Both the position numbers and the translations under genes were made by a program. A stretch of DNA of 64,000 nt from Arthrobacter sp. KBS0703 (GTDB lineage Bacteria > Actinomycetota > Actinomycetes > Actinomycetales > Micrococcaceae): the NCBI RefSeq assembly GCF_002008315.2, contig NZ_MVDG02000001.1:310001-374000 (forward strand), written 5' to 3'. Of this stretch, positions 8,006-15,974 are shown one piece after another. The notes beneath the pieces were generated by a model. The model had not been told where the DNA came from, ran no database searches, and saw only the letters and a list, made by a program, of their open reading frames with translations. Within the stretch, counting starts at the first letter, position 1. The number at the start of each line of letters is the position of its first letter.

Positions 8006-9050
8006 TTCATCTCCCGTGGCCGAGACGCCCCGGGCAACGGAGTCCCCGCTGGCCGAGACCCCGATTTCGGCAAGCTCAATCAGCGAGCACGATTCGACAA
8101 CCGCCGGCACAGGCTCAACCGGCGGCACAGGCTCAGCCGGGGCGCACGAAGAGACGCGCAAAGTCCACGCCGCCCTGACCCGGTCCTCCACCGGCTCCGC
8201 TGACCTTCGCGAACTCGAATCCGGGCTGGACTCGCTGCAGTCCGACGCCCTTCGCAAGGCCCGCGTCGACTGGAGCCGCATCCTGCTGCCGGTGGCGGCG
8301 CTCGTGGTGCTCGTCATCATCTGGCAGGCCTACGTCTCGCTCGGCCTCAAGCGCCGCGACCTGGTGCCCGGCCCGCTGGATGTGGCGGAGCAGTTCGGCA
8401 CCCTCTGGGCCGAGGGTTCGCTGCAGGAAGCCGTGTGGACCTCGCTGCAGCGCGGGCTCGTGGGCTTCCTCATCAGCGTTGCCATCGCCACGCCCATCGG
8501 GCTGCTGCTGGCCCAGGTGGCACCGCTGCGCAGGGCATTCGGTCCGCTCATCTCCGGCCTCCAGGTGCTGCCGTCAGTGGCGTGGGTGCCGGCGGCCATC
8601 ATCTGGTTCGGCCTCACGGACGCCACCGTGTACTTCGTGGTGTTCATGGGCGCCATCCCGTCCATCATCAACGGCCTGATCTCCGGCGTGGACCAGATCC
8701 CGCCGCAGTACCGAAGCGTGGGCACCGTGCTGGGCGCCTCACGCTTCCAGATGGCCGTGCAGATCATCCTTCCCGCTGCCCTTCCCGGGTACCTCAGCGG
8801 GCTCAAGCAGGGCTGGGCGTTCTCGTGGCGTTCGCTCATGGCCGCGGAAATCATCGCGGTGGGCGGCACCATCGGCTTCGGGCTCGGCTCCATGCTGAAC
8901 CAGGGCCGCGACCTCGCCGACATGACCATCGTGATGTCCGCGATCCTGCTGATCCTGGCCGTGGGCATCCTGATCGAACTCCTCGTCTTCGCGCCGATCG
9001 AGAAACGCCTGCTCCAGCGCCGCGGCCTCCTGGCCGGCAGCAGCCGCTAA
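7995..9050 (+). CDS. ABC transporter permease, SsuC-like
   Basis: Membrane subunit of the sulfonate-type importer, 351 residues, BPD_transp_1 family. It has about six membrane helices from residue 96 on and the EAA-loop-like stretch GTVLGASRFQMAVQIILPAALP. The first 90 or so residues are a non-conserved, Ser/Thr/Gly-rich cytosolic extension (part encoded by a 17-bp direct repeat near 8106-8140), which is long for SsuC. ATG 7995 lies inside the end of ssuB. A perfect long hairpin terminator follows the stop. Confidence 0.9.
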   Translation: MPNNSSPVAETPRATESPLAETPISASSISEHDSTTAGTGSTGGTGSAGAHEETRKVHAALTRSSTGSADLRELESGLDSLQSDALRKARVDWSRILLPVAALVVLVIIWQAYVSLGLKRRDLVPGPLDVAEQFGTLWAEGSLQEAVWTSLQRGLVGFLISVAIATPIGLLLAQVAPLRRAFGPLISGLQVLPSVAWVPAAIIWFGLTDATVYFVVFMGAIPSIINGLISGVDQIPPQYRSVGTVLGASRFQMAVQIILPAALPGYLSGLKQGWAFSWRSLMAAEIIAVGGTIGFGLGSMLNQGRDLADMTIVMSAILLILAVGILIELLVFAPIEKRLLQRRGLLAGSSR

Positions 9051-9068
9051 AGCACCTCAGCCACACCA

Positions 9069-9111
9069 AGCAGAAAGCCCGACGGCGACCATCGCCGTCG
9101 GGCTTTCTGCT
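9069..9111 (+). terminator. Strong hairpin terminator after the ssu operon
   Basis: AGCAGAAAGCCCGACGGCGA pairs perfectly with its complement ending in GGGCTTTCTGCT, three-base loop. It works in either orientation and separates the transporter operon from the next gene. Confidence 0.85.
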
Positions 9112-9160
9112 GTCCTTTCGCCGCGGCTGACGGAACCTTGTTCCGCCGATGCCGCGTGCC

Positions 9161-9166
9161 TAGACT
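9161..9166 (+). promoter_or_regulatory. Likely -10 box (TAGACT) for the 98-residue protein
   Basis: TAGACT about 53 bases before the GTG start at 9219, of the same TAGACT/TAGAGT type seen before other genes in this window (for example 25304 and 31182). Confidence 0.4.
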
Positions 9167-9218
9167 CACGGTTAGGACGGCACCAGGCCCATCCTGACGA
9201 CGATTTGAGGCGATAGCC

Positions 9219-9515
9219 GTGGCACCAAAATTTGGCTTGCTGGCACTGGTTGAGGCCAAGCCCGGGAAGGAACAGGAAGTTTGGGACTTCCTCAGCGGGG
9301 GCCGCGAGATAGTGCTCACCGAGCCGGGCACCAGGACCTGGTACGCATTCCGGGTCACCGAGGACACCTTCGGCATTTTCGACACTTTTGACACCGAGGA
9401 GGACCGGCAGGCCCACCTCAACGGGGCCATTCCCGCCGCCCTGAGCCAATACGGTCCGGCCCTGCTCGCCATGGATCCGTACATCCGGCCCATTGAGCTT
9501 ATCGCCGTGAAGTAG
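9219..9515 (+). CDS. Small antibiotic-biosynthesis-monooxygenase (ABM) fold protein
   Basis: 98 residues, starting at GTG 9219 with GAGG nine bases upstream. The opening FGLLALVEAKPGKEQEVWDFL and the later TRTWYAFRVTEDTFGIFDTF match the dimeric alpha+beta ABM/quinol-monooxygenase fold. Such proteins are single-domain, often cofactor-free oxygenases or merely structural relatives, so the substrate is unknown. It lies alone between the ssu terminator and the siroheme synthase gene. A second ABM-like gene is at 56732-57010. Confidence 0.75.
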   Translation: MAPKFGLLALVEAKPGKEQEVWDFLSGGREIVLTEPGTRTWYAFRVTEDTFGIFDTFDTEEDRQAHLNGAIPAALSQYGPALLAMDPYIRPIELIAVK

Positions 9516-9557
9516 CGGCCCGCGCGGGGCGGGGGCGGCCGTACGCCGCCCCGCACC

Positions 9558-9624
9558 TATGTGACGCAGCGTTACCTTACGTGAACTGGTGTTTCCGCGC
9601 CGTTGGTCCGGTATGTGACGCGGC
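9558..9624 (+). promoter_or_regulatory. Pair of TATGTGACGC motifs upstream of cysG
   Basis: TATGTGACGCAGC at 9558-9570 and TATGTGACGCGGC at 9612-9624, 54 bp apart and just before the cysG start. The shared core also occurs upstream of the sulfonate transporter (5981). It may be a regulator site or promoter element for sulfur genes. Confidence 0.4.
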
Positions 9625-9666
9625 CCTACCGTTGATTCATGGCAATTCAGGACATCTACCCAACGG

Positions 9667-9684
9667 AGATGTGTATAAGAGACA
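9667..9684. other. Tn5/Nextera mosaic-end remnant (artefact)
   Basis: AGATGTGTATAAGAGACA, 18 of the 19 mosaic-end bases, nine codons into cysG. The last base differs from the canonical G. Confidence 0.9.
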
Positions 9685-10185
9685 CTGCGCCTGCTCGGCC
9701 GCCCCGTGCTGGTGGTGGGCGGCGGGCCCGTGGCCACGCGCCGCGCGAAGGGCCTGCTCGACGCCGGTGCCCGCGTCACCGTGGTGGCTCCTGACGCCTC
9801 CGCCGGGCTCCGCGAACTCGCCCGGCGCCGGCCTGCTCACCTGGGAACCCCGCACCTACTCTTCTTCCGACGTCGACGGCGTCTGGTTCGTCAGACCGCC
9901 ACCGGCGATCCCGCCGTGGACGCGCAGGTCTCGGCCGACGCCGAGGCACAGCGCGTCTGGTGCGTCAACGCCTCCGACCACGAAGCCTCCGCAGCCTGGA
10001 CCCCCGCCGTCGCCGTGGTGGATGACGTCAAAATCGCCGTGAACGCCGGGGAGACCCGCGCCGCGCCATGGCCCTGCGCGACGCCGTCGCCACCGCGCTG
10101 GAAACCGGCGACCTGCCATTGCGCCGCGGCGCCGCGTTTCGACAAACGCGGCTTCTGCCGGTTCCGTGGCCCTCGTCGGCGGCGG

Positions 10186-10219
10186 CTCTTATACACATCT
10201 AGATGTGTATAAGAGACAG
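10186..10219. other. Back-to-back Nextera mosaic ends (junction adapter artefact)
   Basis: CTCTTATACACATCT joined directly to AGATGTGTATAAGAGACAG, the mate-pair circularisation junction lacking its first four bases. It replaces a short piece of the SUMT domain of cysG. Confidence 0.95.
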
Positions 10220-10972
10220 GGGCTCATCACCGTGCGCGGCCGGCGGCTCCTGGGCCAGGCCGACGTCGTGGTCGCAGACCGCCTGGGCCCGCGCGAACTG
10301 CTCAACGAACTGGCCCCCGATGTCCGCATCATCGAGGTCGGCAAGACGCCGGGCCACCACCCCGTGCCGCAGGCCGAGATCAACCGCATCATCGTGGACG
10401 AAGCCCTTGCCGGCCACCGCGTGGTGCGCCTCAAAGGCGGGGATCCCTACGTCCTGGGCCGCGGCGGCGAGGAAGCGGAGTTCTGCCGCCAGCACGGCGT
10501 CGAGGTTGAAGTGGTTCCCGGCGTAACATCCGCCATCTCCGTGCCCGCCGCGGCCGGTATTCCCGTGACGCACCGCGGCCTGGCCAAGGGCTTCAGTGTG
10601 GTGACCGGCCACGAGGAACTGTCCGAGGTTCCGGCCCGCGCGGACCACACCGTGGTGCTCCTCATGGGAGTGGGCCAGCTGCGCGAATCGGCGGCCGCCC
10701 TGGTCCTCGCCGGTATGCCTCGGGACACGCCGGTTGGTATTGTGGAGAACGGCTACCTGCCGAACCAGCGCGTGACGATCGGCACCGTCGAGACCATCGC
10801 CGACCAGGCCGAGGCCACCGGCGTCGCGAATCCTGCCGTGATCGTCATAGGTGACGTTGTCCGCGTGAGCCCCTTCGCGCCGTCGCACTTCAAGACCGCT
10901 GACTACAGCACCACCAGCCCCAACAAGCCCCGTACAAGCACCACCCGCGTTCTCACCCCCTAGCCCCCGTTC

Positions 10973-11038
10973 CCCAACCAGGTAGCAGCTCACGCCGTTC
11001 TGAGCCGTCAAATCGACGTCAGCTGCTACCCAGTTGGG
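10973..11038. repeat. Long palindrome between cysG and fprA (GGTAGCAG family)
   Basis: CCCAACCAGGTAGCAGCT pairs with AGCTGCTACCCAGTTGGG, 16 of 18 positions, around a 30-base loop. A related palindrome lies at 13873-13921. It could form a terminator or a binding site. Confidence 0.75.
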
Positions 11039-11064
11039 CGGGACCGAAGAAAAGGAACACAGCC

Positions 11065-12531
11065 GTGTCAACCAGCACCACCGTAGGAACCGCTGCCCGC
11101 CCGTTGCGCGTGGCCGTCGTCGGCTCCGGCCCGGCCGGCGTCTACGCGGCGGACATCCTCACCAAGAGCGAGGCCGTCAAGAGCGGCGAGCTGACCGTGA
11201 GCATCGACCTCTTTGACCGCTACCCGGCCCCCTACGGACTGATCCGCTACGGCGTTGCACCGGACCACCCGCGCATCAAGGGCATTGTCAACGCCCTGCA
11301 CAAGGTCCTGGACCGCGGCGACATCCGCTTCTTCGGCAACGTGGACTACGGCACGGACCTCTCCATCGAGGACCTGCGCACCCACTACGACGCCGTCATC
11401 TTCGCCACCGGCGCCATCAAGGACGCCGACCTGAACATCCCGGGCATCGAGCTGGACGGCTCCTACGGCGGCGCGGACTTCGTTTCCTGGTACGACGGCC
11501 ACCCGGACGTGTCCCGCGAATGGCCGCTGGACGCCAAGGAAATCGCCGTGATCGGCAACGGCAACGTGGCCCTGGACGTGGCCCGCGTCCTGTCCAAGCA
11601 CGCGGACGACCTCCTGGTCTCCGAGATCCCGGACAATGTCTACGCCGGCCTGAAGGCATCGCCGGTCACGGACGTCCACGTCTTCGGCCGCCGCGGCCCC
11701 GCCCAGGTCAAGTTCACCCCACTGGAACTGCGCGAGCTGTCCCACTCCAAGGACGTGGACATCATCCTGTACCCGGAGGACTTCGAGTTCGACGAGGAAT
11801 CCGACCGCCAGATCCAGAGCAACAACCAGACCAAGACCATGGTGGGCACGCTCACCAACTGGATCGCCGAACAGCCCGAGGACCTCTCCGAACTCAAGGC
11901 CTCCCGCCGCCTGCACCTGCACTTCCTGCACAGCCCGGTGGAGATTTACGACGACGCCGAGAACCCCGGGCGCGTCAGCGGCATGAAGTTTGAACGCACC
12001 GAACTGGACGGCACGGGCAACGCCCGCGGCACCGGCGAGTACGTCGACTACCCGGTGCAGGCCGTCTACCGCGCGATCGGCTACTTCGGTTCAGCCCTTC
12101 CGGAGATCGAATTCGACCACAAAAAGGGCGTCGTCCCGAACGCCGGCGGCCGCGTGCTGGACGCGTCCGGCGAGCACGTTCCGGGCATCTACGCCACCGG
12201 CTGGATCAAGCGCGGCCCCGTGGGCCTGATCGGCCACACCAAGGGCGACGCCCTGGAAACCGTGACGTACCTGCTGGAAGACCGCGAGAACCTGCCGGTT
12301 GCAGAGGCACCCGCCGCCAGCGCCGTCGTCGACCTCCTGGAAAGCCGCGGCGTGCAGTACACCAGCTGGGAAGGCTGGCTCGCCCTGGACGCACATGAAC
12401 TCGCCCTGGGCGCCGAGGCCACCGCGGCCGGCGGATCGCACGGCGTCGAGGTCAAGCGCGAGCGCATCAAGGTTGTGCCGCGCGAGGACATGGTTGCCAT
12501 CTCCCGCGACGGAGTTGCCGCCAGCGTCTAG
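11065..12531 (+). CDS. fprA: Ferredoxin--NADP reductase, FprA/adrenodoxin-reductase type (copy 1)
   Basis: Flavoprotein that moves electrons between NADPH and ferredoxin; here the likely electron source for the sulfite reductase. 488 residues from GTG 11065, with AAAGGAA upstream. The FAD site VAVVGSGPAGVYAADIL is near the N-terminus, then YPAPYGLIRYGVAPDHPRIK, and the NADP-site region GNGNVALDVARVL. Late motifs GWIKRGPVGLIGHTKGDA are typical of FprA. A close paralogue is encoded at 28738-30171. It lies downstream of cysG, suggesting a sulfite-reduction role for this copy. Confidence 0.92.
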   Translation: MSTSTTVGTAARPLRVAVVGSGPAGVYAADILTKSEAVKSGELTVSIDLFDRYPAPYGLIRYGVAPDHPRIKGIVNALHKVLDRGDIRFFGNVDYGTDLSIEDLRTHYDAVIFATGAIKDADLNIPGIELDGSYGGADFVSWYDGHPDVSREWPLDAKEIAVIGNGNVALDVARVLSKHADDLLVSEIPDNVYAGLKASPVTDVHVFGRRGPAQVKFTPLELRELSHSKDVDIILYPEDFEFDEESDRQIQSNNQTKTMVGTLTNWIAEQPEDLSELKASRRLHLHFLHSPVEIYDDAENPGRVSGMKFERTELDGTGNARGTGEYVDYPVQAVYRAIGYFGSALPEIEFDHKKGVVPNAGGRVLDASGEHVPGIYATGWIKRGPVGLIGHTKGDALETVTYLLEDRENLPVAEAPAASAVVDLLESRGVQYTSWEGWLALDAHELALGAEATAAGGSHGVEVKRERIKVVPREDMVAISRDGVAASV

Positions 12532-12540
12532 CTTTTTCCG

Positions 12541-12605
12541 CAACGCGGGGTCACTTCGCGCCCAATAATCCGACCGGATTGGGCGTCAAGTGACCCCGCG
12601 TTTGC
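12541..12605. repeat. GCAACGCGGGGTCAC palindrome, copy 1
   Basis: CAACGCGGGGTCACTTCGCG... pairs with ...CAAGTGACCCCGCGTTTG; inner arms CCCAAT/ATTGGG. It sits between convergent fprA and the SRPBCC gene and is well placed as a two-way terminator. Four related copies are at 20536, 56650, 58793 and 59841. Confidence 0.85.
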
Positions 12606-12616
12606 TGTAACGGCGG

Positions 12617-13057
12617 CTAGGCTCCCGCGCCCCCGGCGGCCATGAGTTCGAGCCGCTTCAGCGTCTCCGTATTGCGCAGGCTAATGAGCGGAACCCGCAG
12701 CGCCTTGGGAACCGCGAGGACCGGTCCGCGGACGGCGTCCTCGACGATAGTGACGCGGCACTGCGGCCCCAGGTCTTCGAGGGTGATGACCACCTTGGCC
12801 TCGCCGACGGGCCAGGCGCGCGCGATCAGCTCCAGCTTCCGGCCGGGATCGGCAGCCGCGACCCTGGTGGAATCATTGATGAGCAGGGGCCACGCCCCCA
12901 CGGAATGATGGAGCCGCGCGTCCTTTTCCGGCCAGTGGGCGTCCACGGAGCGGATCCTCGACGCGCCCACAACCCAGCCGGAGTAGAGCCAGCCGTCGGC
13001 CAACACCTTCCAGACGTCTGCTGCCGGCGAATTGAAGACCTGCGTGACGGTTGACAT
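12617..13057 (-). CDS. SRPBCC family protein (polyketide-cyclase/START-like fold)
   Basis: From the internal ATG at 13057 the product is 146 residues and begins MSTVTQVFNSPAADVWKVL. This is the classic beta-helix opening of SRPBCC ligand-binding proteins, followed by a GWLYSGWVVGASRIR segment. AAAGGAA lies at ideal spacing before this ATG, which is the reason to treat it as an independent gene. The ligand is unknown. It is convergent with fprA, separated by a GCAACGCGGGG palindrome. Confidence 0.75.
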   Translation of the reverse strand: MSTVTQVFNSPAADVWKVLADGWLYSGWVVGASRIRSVDAHWPEKDARLHHSVGAWPLLINDSTRVAAADPGRKLELIARAWPVGEAKVVITLEDLGPQCRVTIVEDAVRGPVLAVPKALRVPLISLRNTETLKRLELMAAGGAGA

Positions 13058-14008
13058 GGGGTTCCTTTCATCCGGGTCGTGCTGGCCGGTTGCTGAGATC
13101 CGGCCGGCCTTCTGCCGGGTCTTCCGGGGTGTTGCCATTGGCGGCGCAGCCCGGCGGGCCGCGCGGTAAGAGCGTTCCCGGAGCCGGCGCGCCCACGGAT
13201 AGGTCCCGGCTCCGGGCAGCGGATGCTCCAAGGGATCGAAACGGGCTGGCGTGTCCCCGGATGCCGGGGCTGCCCGCAGCCGGAGCACTCCGGCGGGGAC
13301 CCACCTGCCGGCGGGCGTGGCAAAGGAGAGCGCCAAGGACCATTCGCCGTCGGCCAGTGAATCCTTGAAGTTGCCGCCGGTATCGGCCCGGCCCGTGGCT
13401 CCGGACGGCAGGGAGAGTGTCCGCAGCCCCAGAAGCACGGGTCCGTCCGCACCCTGGTAGGGCATCAGCGTGGTGAATCGGGCGGAGCCGACGTCCAGCT
13501 TCGGAATCAGCACGAACCGGGCGGGGAAGCCCCAGCCCGTCGAGGCGAACAACATGTCCGCCGGCTGGTCGGCGGAACCGGAGCGGAGGGCCAGACCGAG
13601 AATGTCCGGCAGCGCTTCCGGCAGGCCCACGGAGCGGGAGAAACGAGCCTGCACGTGCTCCGTTCCGGCGGCGTCCAGCCAGGCGATCCCGCTTCGTGCA
13701 CGGGGGATACCGCTGGCAGCGCGCCCGTCAGCACCTGTTCGGGTGAGCTCACCGACCAGGCTGATGCCCCGTGGATGGATCGGGCGGACAGGACGAACGG
13801 CTTTGATGGCGCGGAAAATGGTGGCGAAGGCCTGCCCGGCGAGATCCGCGGCCCGTTCGCCCGGATCCGCCCGACCAGGTAGCAGTTTTGTCGGCTCAGA
13901 ACCGCGTGACCTGCTACCTGGTGGGGGGACGGTCCCCGACCTGCGCATGATGTCGCTTGCCTGTCTTGCGAGCTCACGGAAGTCTCGCGTCGTACTGCGC
14001 CTGCTCAT
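12617..14008 (-). CDS. Continuous 463-residue frame: catalase-like/unknown N-terminal protein running into an SRPBCC domain
   Basis: There is no in-frame stop between an upstream protein (14008 to about 13060) and the SRPBCC gene. The upstream part (SIHPRG-like HPRGISLVGELTR, RFSRSVGLPEALPDILGLAL, STGWGFPARFVLIPKL) resembles the core of catalase-related proteins, but I cannot name its function. A TGA eleven bases before the SRPBCC ATG lies in the +1 frame, so a single-base indel may have removed the true stop of the upstream gene. Residues about 29-45 are encoded by a GGTAGCAG palindrome (13873-13921). ATG 14008 has a weak GGA site. It could be a true fusion or two genes joined by error. Confidence 0.55.
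   Translation of the reverse strand: MSRRSTTRDFRELARQASDIMRRSGTVPPPGSRSRGSEPTKLLPGRADPGERAADLAGQAFATIFRAIKAVRPVRPIHPRGISLVGELTRTGADGRAASGIPRARSGIAWLDAAGTEHVQARFSRSVGLPEALPDILGLALRSGSADQPADMLFASTGWGFPARFVLIPKLDVGSARFTTLMPYQGADGPVLLGLRTLSLPSGATGRADTGGNFKDSLADGEWSLALSFATPAGRWVPAGVLRLRAAPASGDTPARFDPLEHPLPGAGTYPWARRLRERSYRAARRAAPPMATPRKTRQKAGRISATGQHDPDERNPMSTVTQVFNSPAADVWKVLADGWLYSGWVVGASRIRSVDAHWPEKDARLHHSVGAWPLLINDSTRVAAADPGRKLELIARAWPVGEAKVVITLEDLGPQCRVTIVEDAVRGPVLAVPKALRVPLISLRNTETLKRLELMAAGGAGA
13873..13921. repeat. GGTAGCAG palindrome inside a coding frame
   Basis: ACCAGGTAGCAG pairs exactly with CTGCTACCTGGT around a 25-base loop. It shares the GGTAGCAG core with the palindrome at 10973-11038. 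It lies within the N-terminal coding part of the 463-residue frame. Confidence 0.75.
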
Positions 14009-14011
14009 GAC

Positions 14012-14773
14012 TCACATCCTGCCGAATTTTGACCGAACCAGGGCAAAAATGCCGTAGCAAATGAAGCCGGCGCCGATTGCCACCAGCAGGTACGGCCCGT
14101 AGGGATGGTCGCGAAGCGCCTTGAGGCCGCCGTCCAGGCCGGTGGATTCTTCGGGGGACTGCTTGGCGGCCGCGATCACGAACAGCAGCCCGGCCAGGTT
14201 CAGGGCGATGCCCTTGGCCACGTGCCCTGTCACGCCCAGTGAATCGATGATCCTTCCCCGCCGTGTGCCCTCAAAGCGGAAGAGTTCCTCCTTGAAACCG
14301 CGCCGGAGACCCTTCACCACAAAATAGACCCCGACGCCCATCACAGTCAGGCCCAGGGCACCCAGCACCGGCACGCCAAAGGGGGTCCTGATGAGGGCCG
14401 TGCTGATGTCCCGGGTCGTCTCGCCCGAGTCGCCCCGCAGCCCCACGGCAAAGCCGCCGAAGGTGAGCCCCACGCTGCCGTACGCAACCGCGAGAAACCC
14501 CGAGGAGACCAGCTTTCCCACCCGTTCTTTCCGCGCCTTGCGCCGGGCCCGGAGGGTCGCCTCGCTGAGCTGCCAAAGGGCCAGGCCCGCGCAGCCGATC
14601 GTGCACGCCCACATGACGGCTGGGCCCCATGGATTAGCCGCCAGCTGCTCGATGGCCCCGGTGGCTTCGGCCTGACCGGGCTGTCCCAGCGCCAGGGCGA
14701 TTGAGATGGCACCGACCACTATGTGGAGCAGGGCCATCACGGCAAAGCCTGAACGCGCGACGACGTCCAGCAC
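14012..14773 (-). CDS. DUF1206 membrane protein
   Basis: 253 residues, with three repeated units of two membrane helices, each opening with a small-residue-rich GFAVMALLH / SGFLAVAYGSVGL / GVTGHVAKGIALNLAGLLF pattern typical of DUF1206. Function unknown. The only usual start in frame is GTG 14773, but the frame stays open for 24 more codons (AAAEEESTIGEAADVAEAAS...) that look like natural coding sequence, so the true start may have been lost. It lies four bases from the upstream 463-residue frame and follows the 96-residue gene on the same strand. Confidence 0.82.
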   Translation of the reverse strand: MLDVVARSGFAVMALLHIVVGAISIALALGQPGQAEATGAIEQLAANPWGPAVMWACTIGCAGLALWQLSEATLRARRKARKERVGKLVSSGFLAVAYGSVGLTFGGFAVGLRGDSGETTRDISTALIRTPFGVPVLGALGLTVMGVGVYFVVKGLRRGFKEELFRFEGTRRGRIIDSLGVTGHVAKGIALNLAGLLFVIAAAKQSPEESTGLDGGLKALRDHPYGPYLLVAIGAGFICYGIFALVRSKFGRM

Positions 14774-14846
14774 CTTGGTGTTCGACGCCGCCTCTGCGAC
14801 GTCCGCCGCTTCGCCGATGGTGGACTCCTCTTCCGCCGCTGCCCGG

Positions 14847-15137
14847 TTATCCGTTCATCGGCCCTTCGGCGTGGAGTTTGTCCGCTCCCTCGCCCACGAG
14901 TTTCACCGTGCAGCGAACCACCAGGCTGTCCGGTGCCGTGTCCACATCCACCAGCGCATCGCCGGCGCTGAGGACGGTGAAGACCTCCGAACCGGGCTCA
15001 ACGTCAAAGCCCTTGGACTTCGCGGCCTCCGTGGCGTTGTCCAGGGCCTCCCGCTTGAGCTCGCTGACGTACGCGGCATCGTCCTCGCGCGCGGAGTCCC
15101 CGAAAGCCCAGCCGAACAGTGTTCCAGTTGATCCCAT
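14847..15137 (-). CDS. Hypothetical protein, 96 residues
   Basis: Starts MGSTGTLFGWAFGDSARED and has a soluble alpha/beta pattern rich in acidic residues (VDTAPDSLVVRCTVKLVGEG). I do not recognise the family. ATG 15137 is chosen; the open frame continues far upstream without support. It is followed by the DUF1206 gene and may be co-transcribed with it. Confidence 0.6.
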   Translation of the reverse strand: MGSTGTLFGWAFGDSAREDDAAYVSELKREALDNATEAAKSKGFDVEPGSEVFTVLSAGDALVDVDTAPDSLVVRCTVKLVGEGADKLHAEGPMNG

Positions 15138-15187
15138 GGCGTTGATTTTACGCACAGGACGGCCGATATGACGGGCTTCCGTAACGT

Positions 15188-15210
15188 TAGTAAGTGTGCT
15201 TACTATACAT
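15188..15210 (+). promoter_or_regulatory. Palindromic operator with adjoining -10 (TATACAT)
   Basis: TAGTAAGTGTGCTTACTA (15188-15205) has seven-base inverted arms, and TATACAT (15204-15210) overlaps its end. The site lies in the 170-bp gap between divergent genes (96-residue protein and the membrane gene at 15309). It looks like a repressor site over a promoter, although no regulator gene adjoins it. Confidence 0.5.
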
Positions 15211-15308
15211 ACAGCATGACTTTGGTCTGCAGGCGACCCCAGGCGCAGCCGGCTGCGGCGGCCACTGATCCACCTCGCAGGTTTGATCTCTACGTTAGGA
15301 AGCACAAC

Positions 15309-15832
15309 ATGGCAGGAAATCTTTTGGCCCGGTCCGTTCACGACCTGACGGCGGCGGCGTGGTTCGGCGGTTCGCTCATGGGCGCCATCGGCCTCAACGG
15401 GGCGGCTGCGGAAGCCCGGGACCCCGCTGAACGCACGCGGCTCTCCAGCCGCGGCTGGATGAAATGGGCTCCGATTCAGACCGCCGCCTTCGCCGCGCAC
15501 CTCGCGGCGGACCTGGCCATCGCCTGGGAAAATAAGGAGCGCATCGCCAAGCAGGACAGCGTTGGCGCGGACACCATCTATAAGACGGCCGTCACCCTGG
15601 CGGGTGCAGCGGTCACGCTGTATGCCGGTGTGCTGGGCAAGAAAGTCGAAAAGCTGGCTGGCCAGGGTGCCGAAGGCGCCACCGAGCCCCGCGCCGGCGC
15701 CTCCGGCGAACTGCAGTCGGCCCAGAAGCAGCTCAAGGCACTCCAGTGGGCCATTCCGGTATTCGCCGCCTGGGTCATCGTCCTTGGCGCCAAGCACGGC
15801 GAGATGCAGCGGCCCGTGAACGTGCTCAAGGG
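15309..15832 (+). pseudogene. Small membrane protein of unknown function, 3' end cut by adapter
   Basis: ATG 15309 follows AGGAAG at good spacing. 175 residues are readable: ARSVHDLTAAAWFGGSLMGA, then two or three hydrophobic segments (about 5-35, 60-80, 155-172). At 15833 the sequence runs into junction adapter, and the last residues of the open frame (CLLYTSRCV) are adapter translation. The piece after the adapter (GDLSK...) probably holds the true end, a few residues later. I do not recognise the family. An operator-like palindrome precedes it. Confidence 0.65.
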
Positions 15833-15870
15833 CTGTCTCTTATACACATCTAGATGTGTATAAGAGACAG
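15833..15870. other. Complete Nextera junction adapter (artefact)
   Basis: CTGTCTCTTATACACATCT followed directly by AGATGTGTATAAGAGACAG, 38 bases, interrupting the 3' end of the membrane gene. Confidence 0.97.
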
Positions 15871-15888
15871 GGCGACCTCTCTAAAGGT

Positions 15889-15927
15889 CGACGGCGGCCG
15901 GGCACCTTAGTTGCCCGGCCGCCGTCG
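15889..15927. terminator. Two-way hairpin terminator
   Basis: CGACGGCGGCCGGGCA pairs with TGCCCGGCCGCCGTCG around a seven-base loop. It lies between convergent membrane protein genes. Confidence 0.75.
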
Positions 15928-15974
15928 CGCCCGGCCACGGCGGCCGCCAGAGGTGAGGGCCGCCGTCGGACGCC

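Larger units (their letters stand above)
9639..10963 (+). pseudogene. cysG: Siroheme synthase (dehydrogenase/ferrochelatase + uroporphyrinogen-III methyltransferase), broken by assembly errors
   Basis: Makes sirohaem, the cofactor of the sulfite reductase at the window start. It opens MAIQDIYPT at 9639. The NAD-binding precorrin-2 dehydrogenase part (PVLVVGGGPVATRRAKGLL, then VWCVNASDHEASAAWTPAVA) is spread over alternating frames with shifts near 9825, 9890, 10055 and 10135. The SUMT domain (VALVGGG at about 10165, VVRLKGGDPYVLGRGGEE, VPGVTSAISVPAAAGIPVTH) is intact to the stop at 10963, except that about four residues after VALVGGG are replaced by adapter sequence. Adapter sits at 9667-9684 and 10186-10219. 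A functional cysG is expected in the real genome. The intact reading frame from 10166 is partly artefact (its YTHLDVYKR stretch is translated adapter). Confidence 0.85.

Noticed and set aside
10166..10963. Stand-alone 265-residue uroporphyrinogen-III methyltransferase
   Set aside because: Its N-terminus runs through adapter-coded YTHLDVYKRQ, and the upstream dehydrogenase part of CysG is recognisable, so it is one damaged gene.
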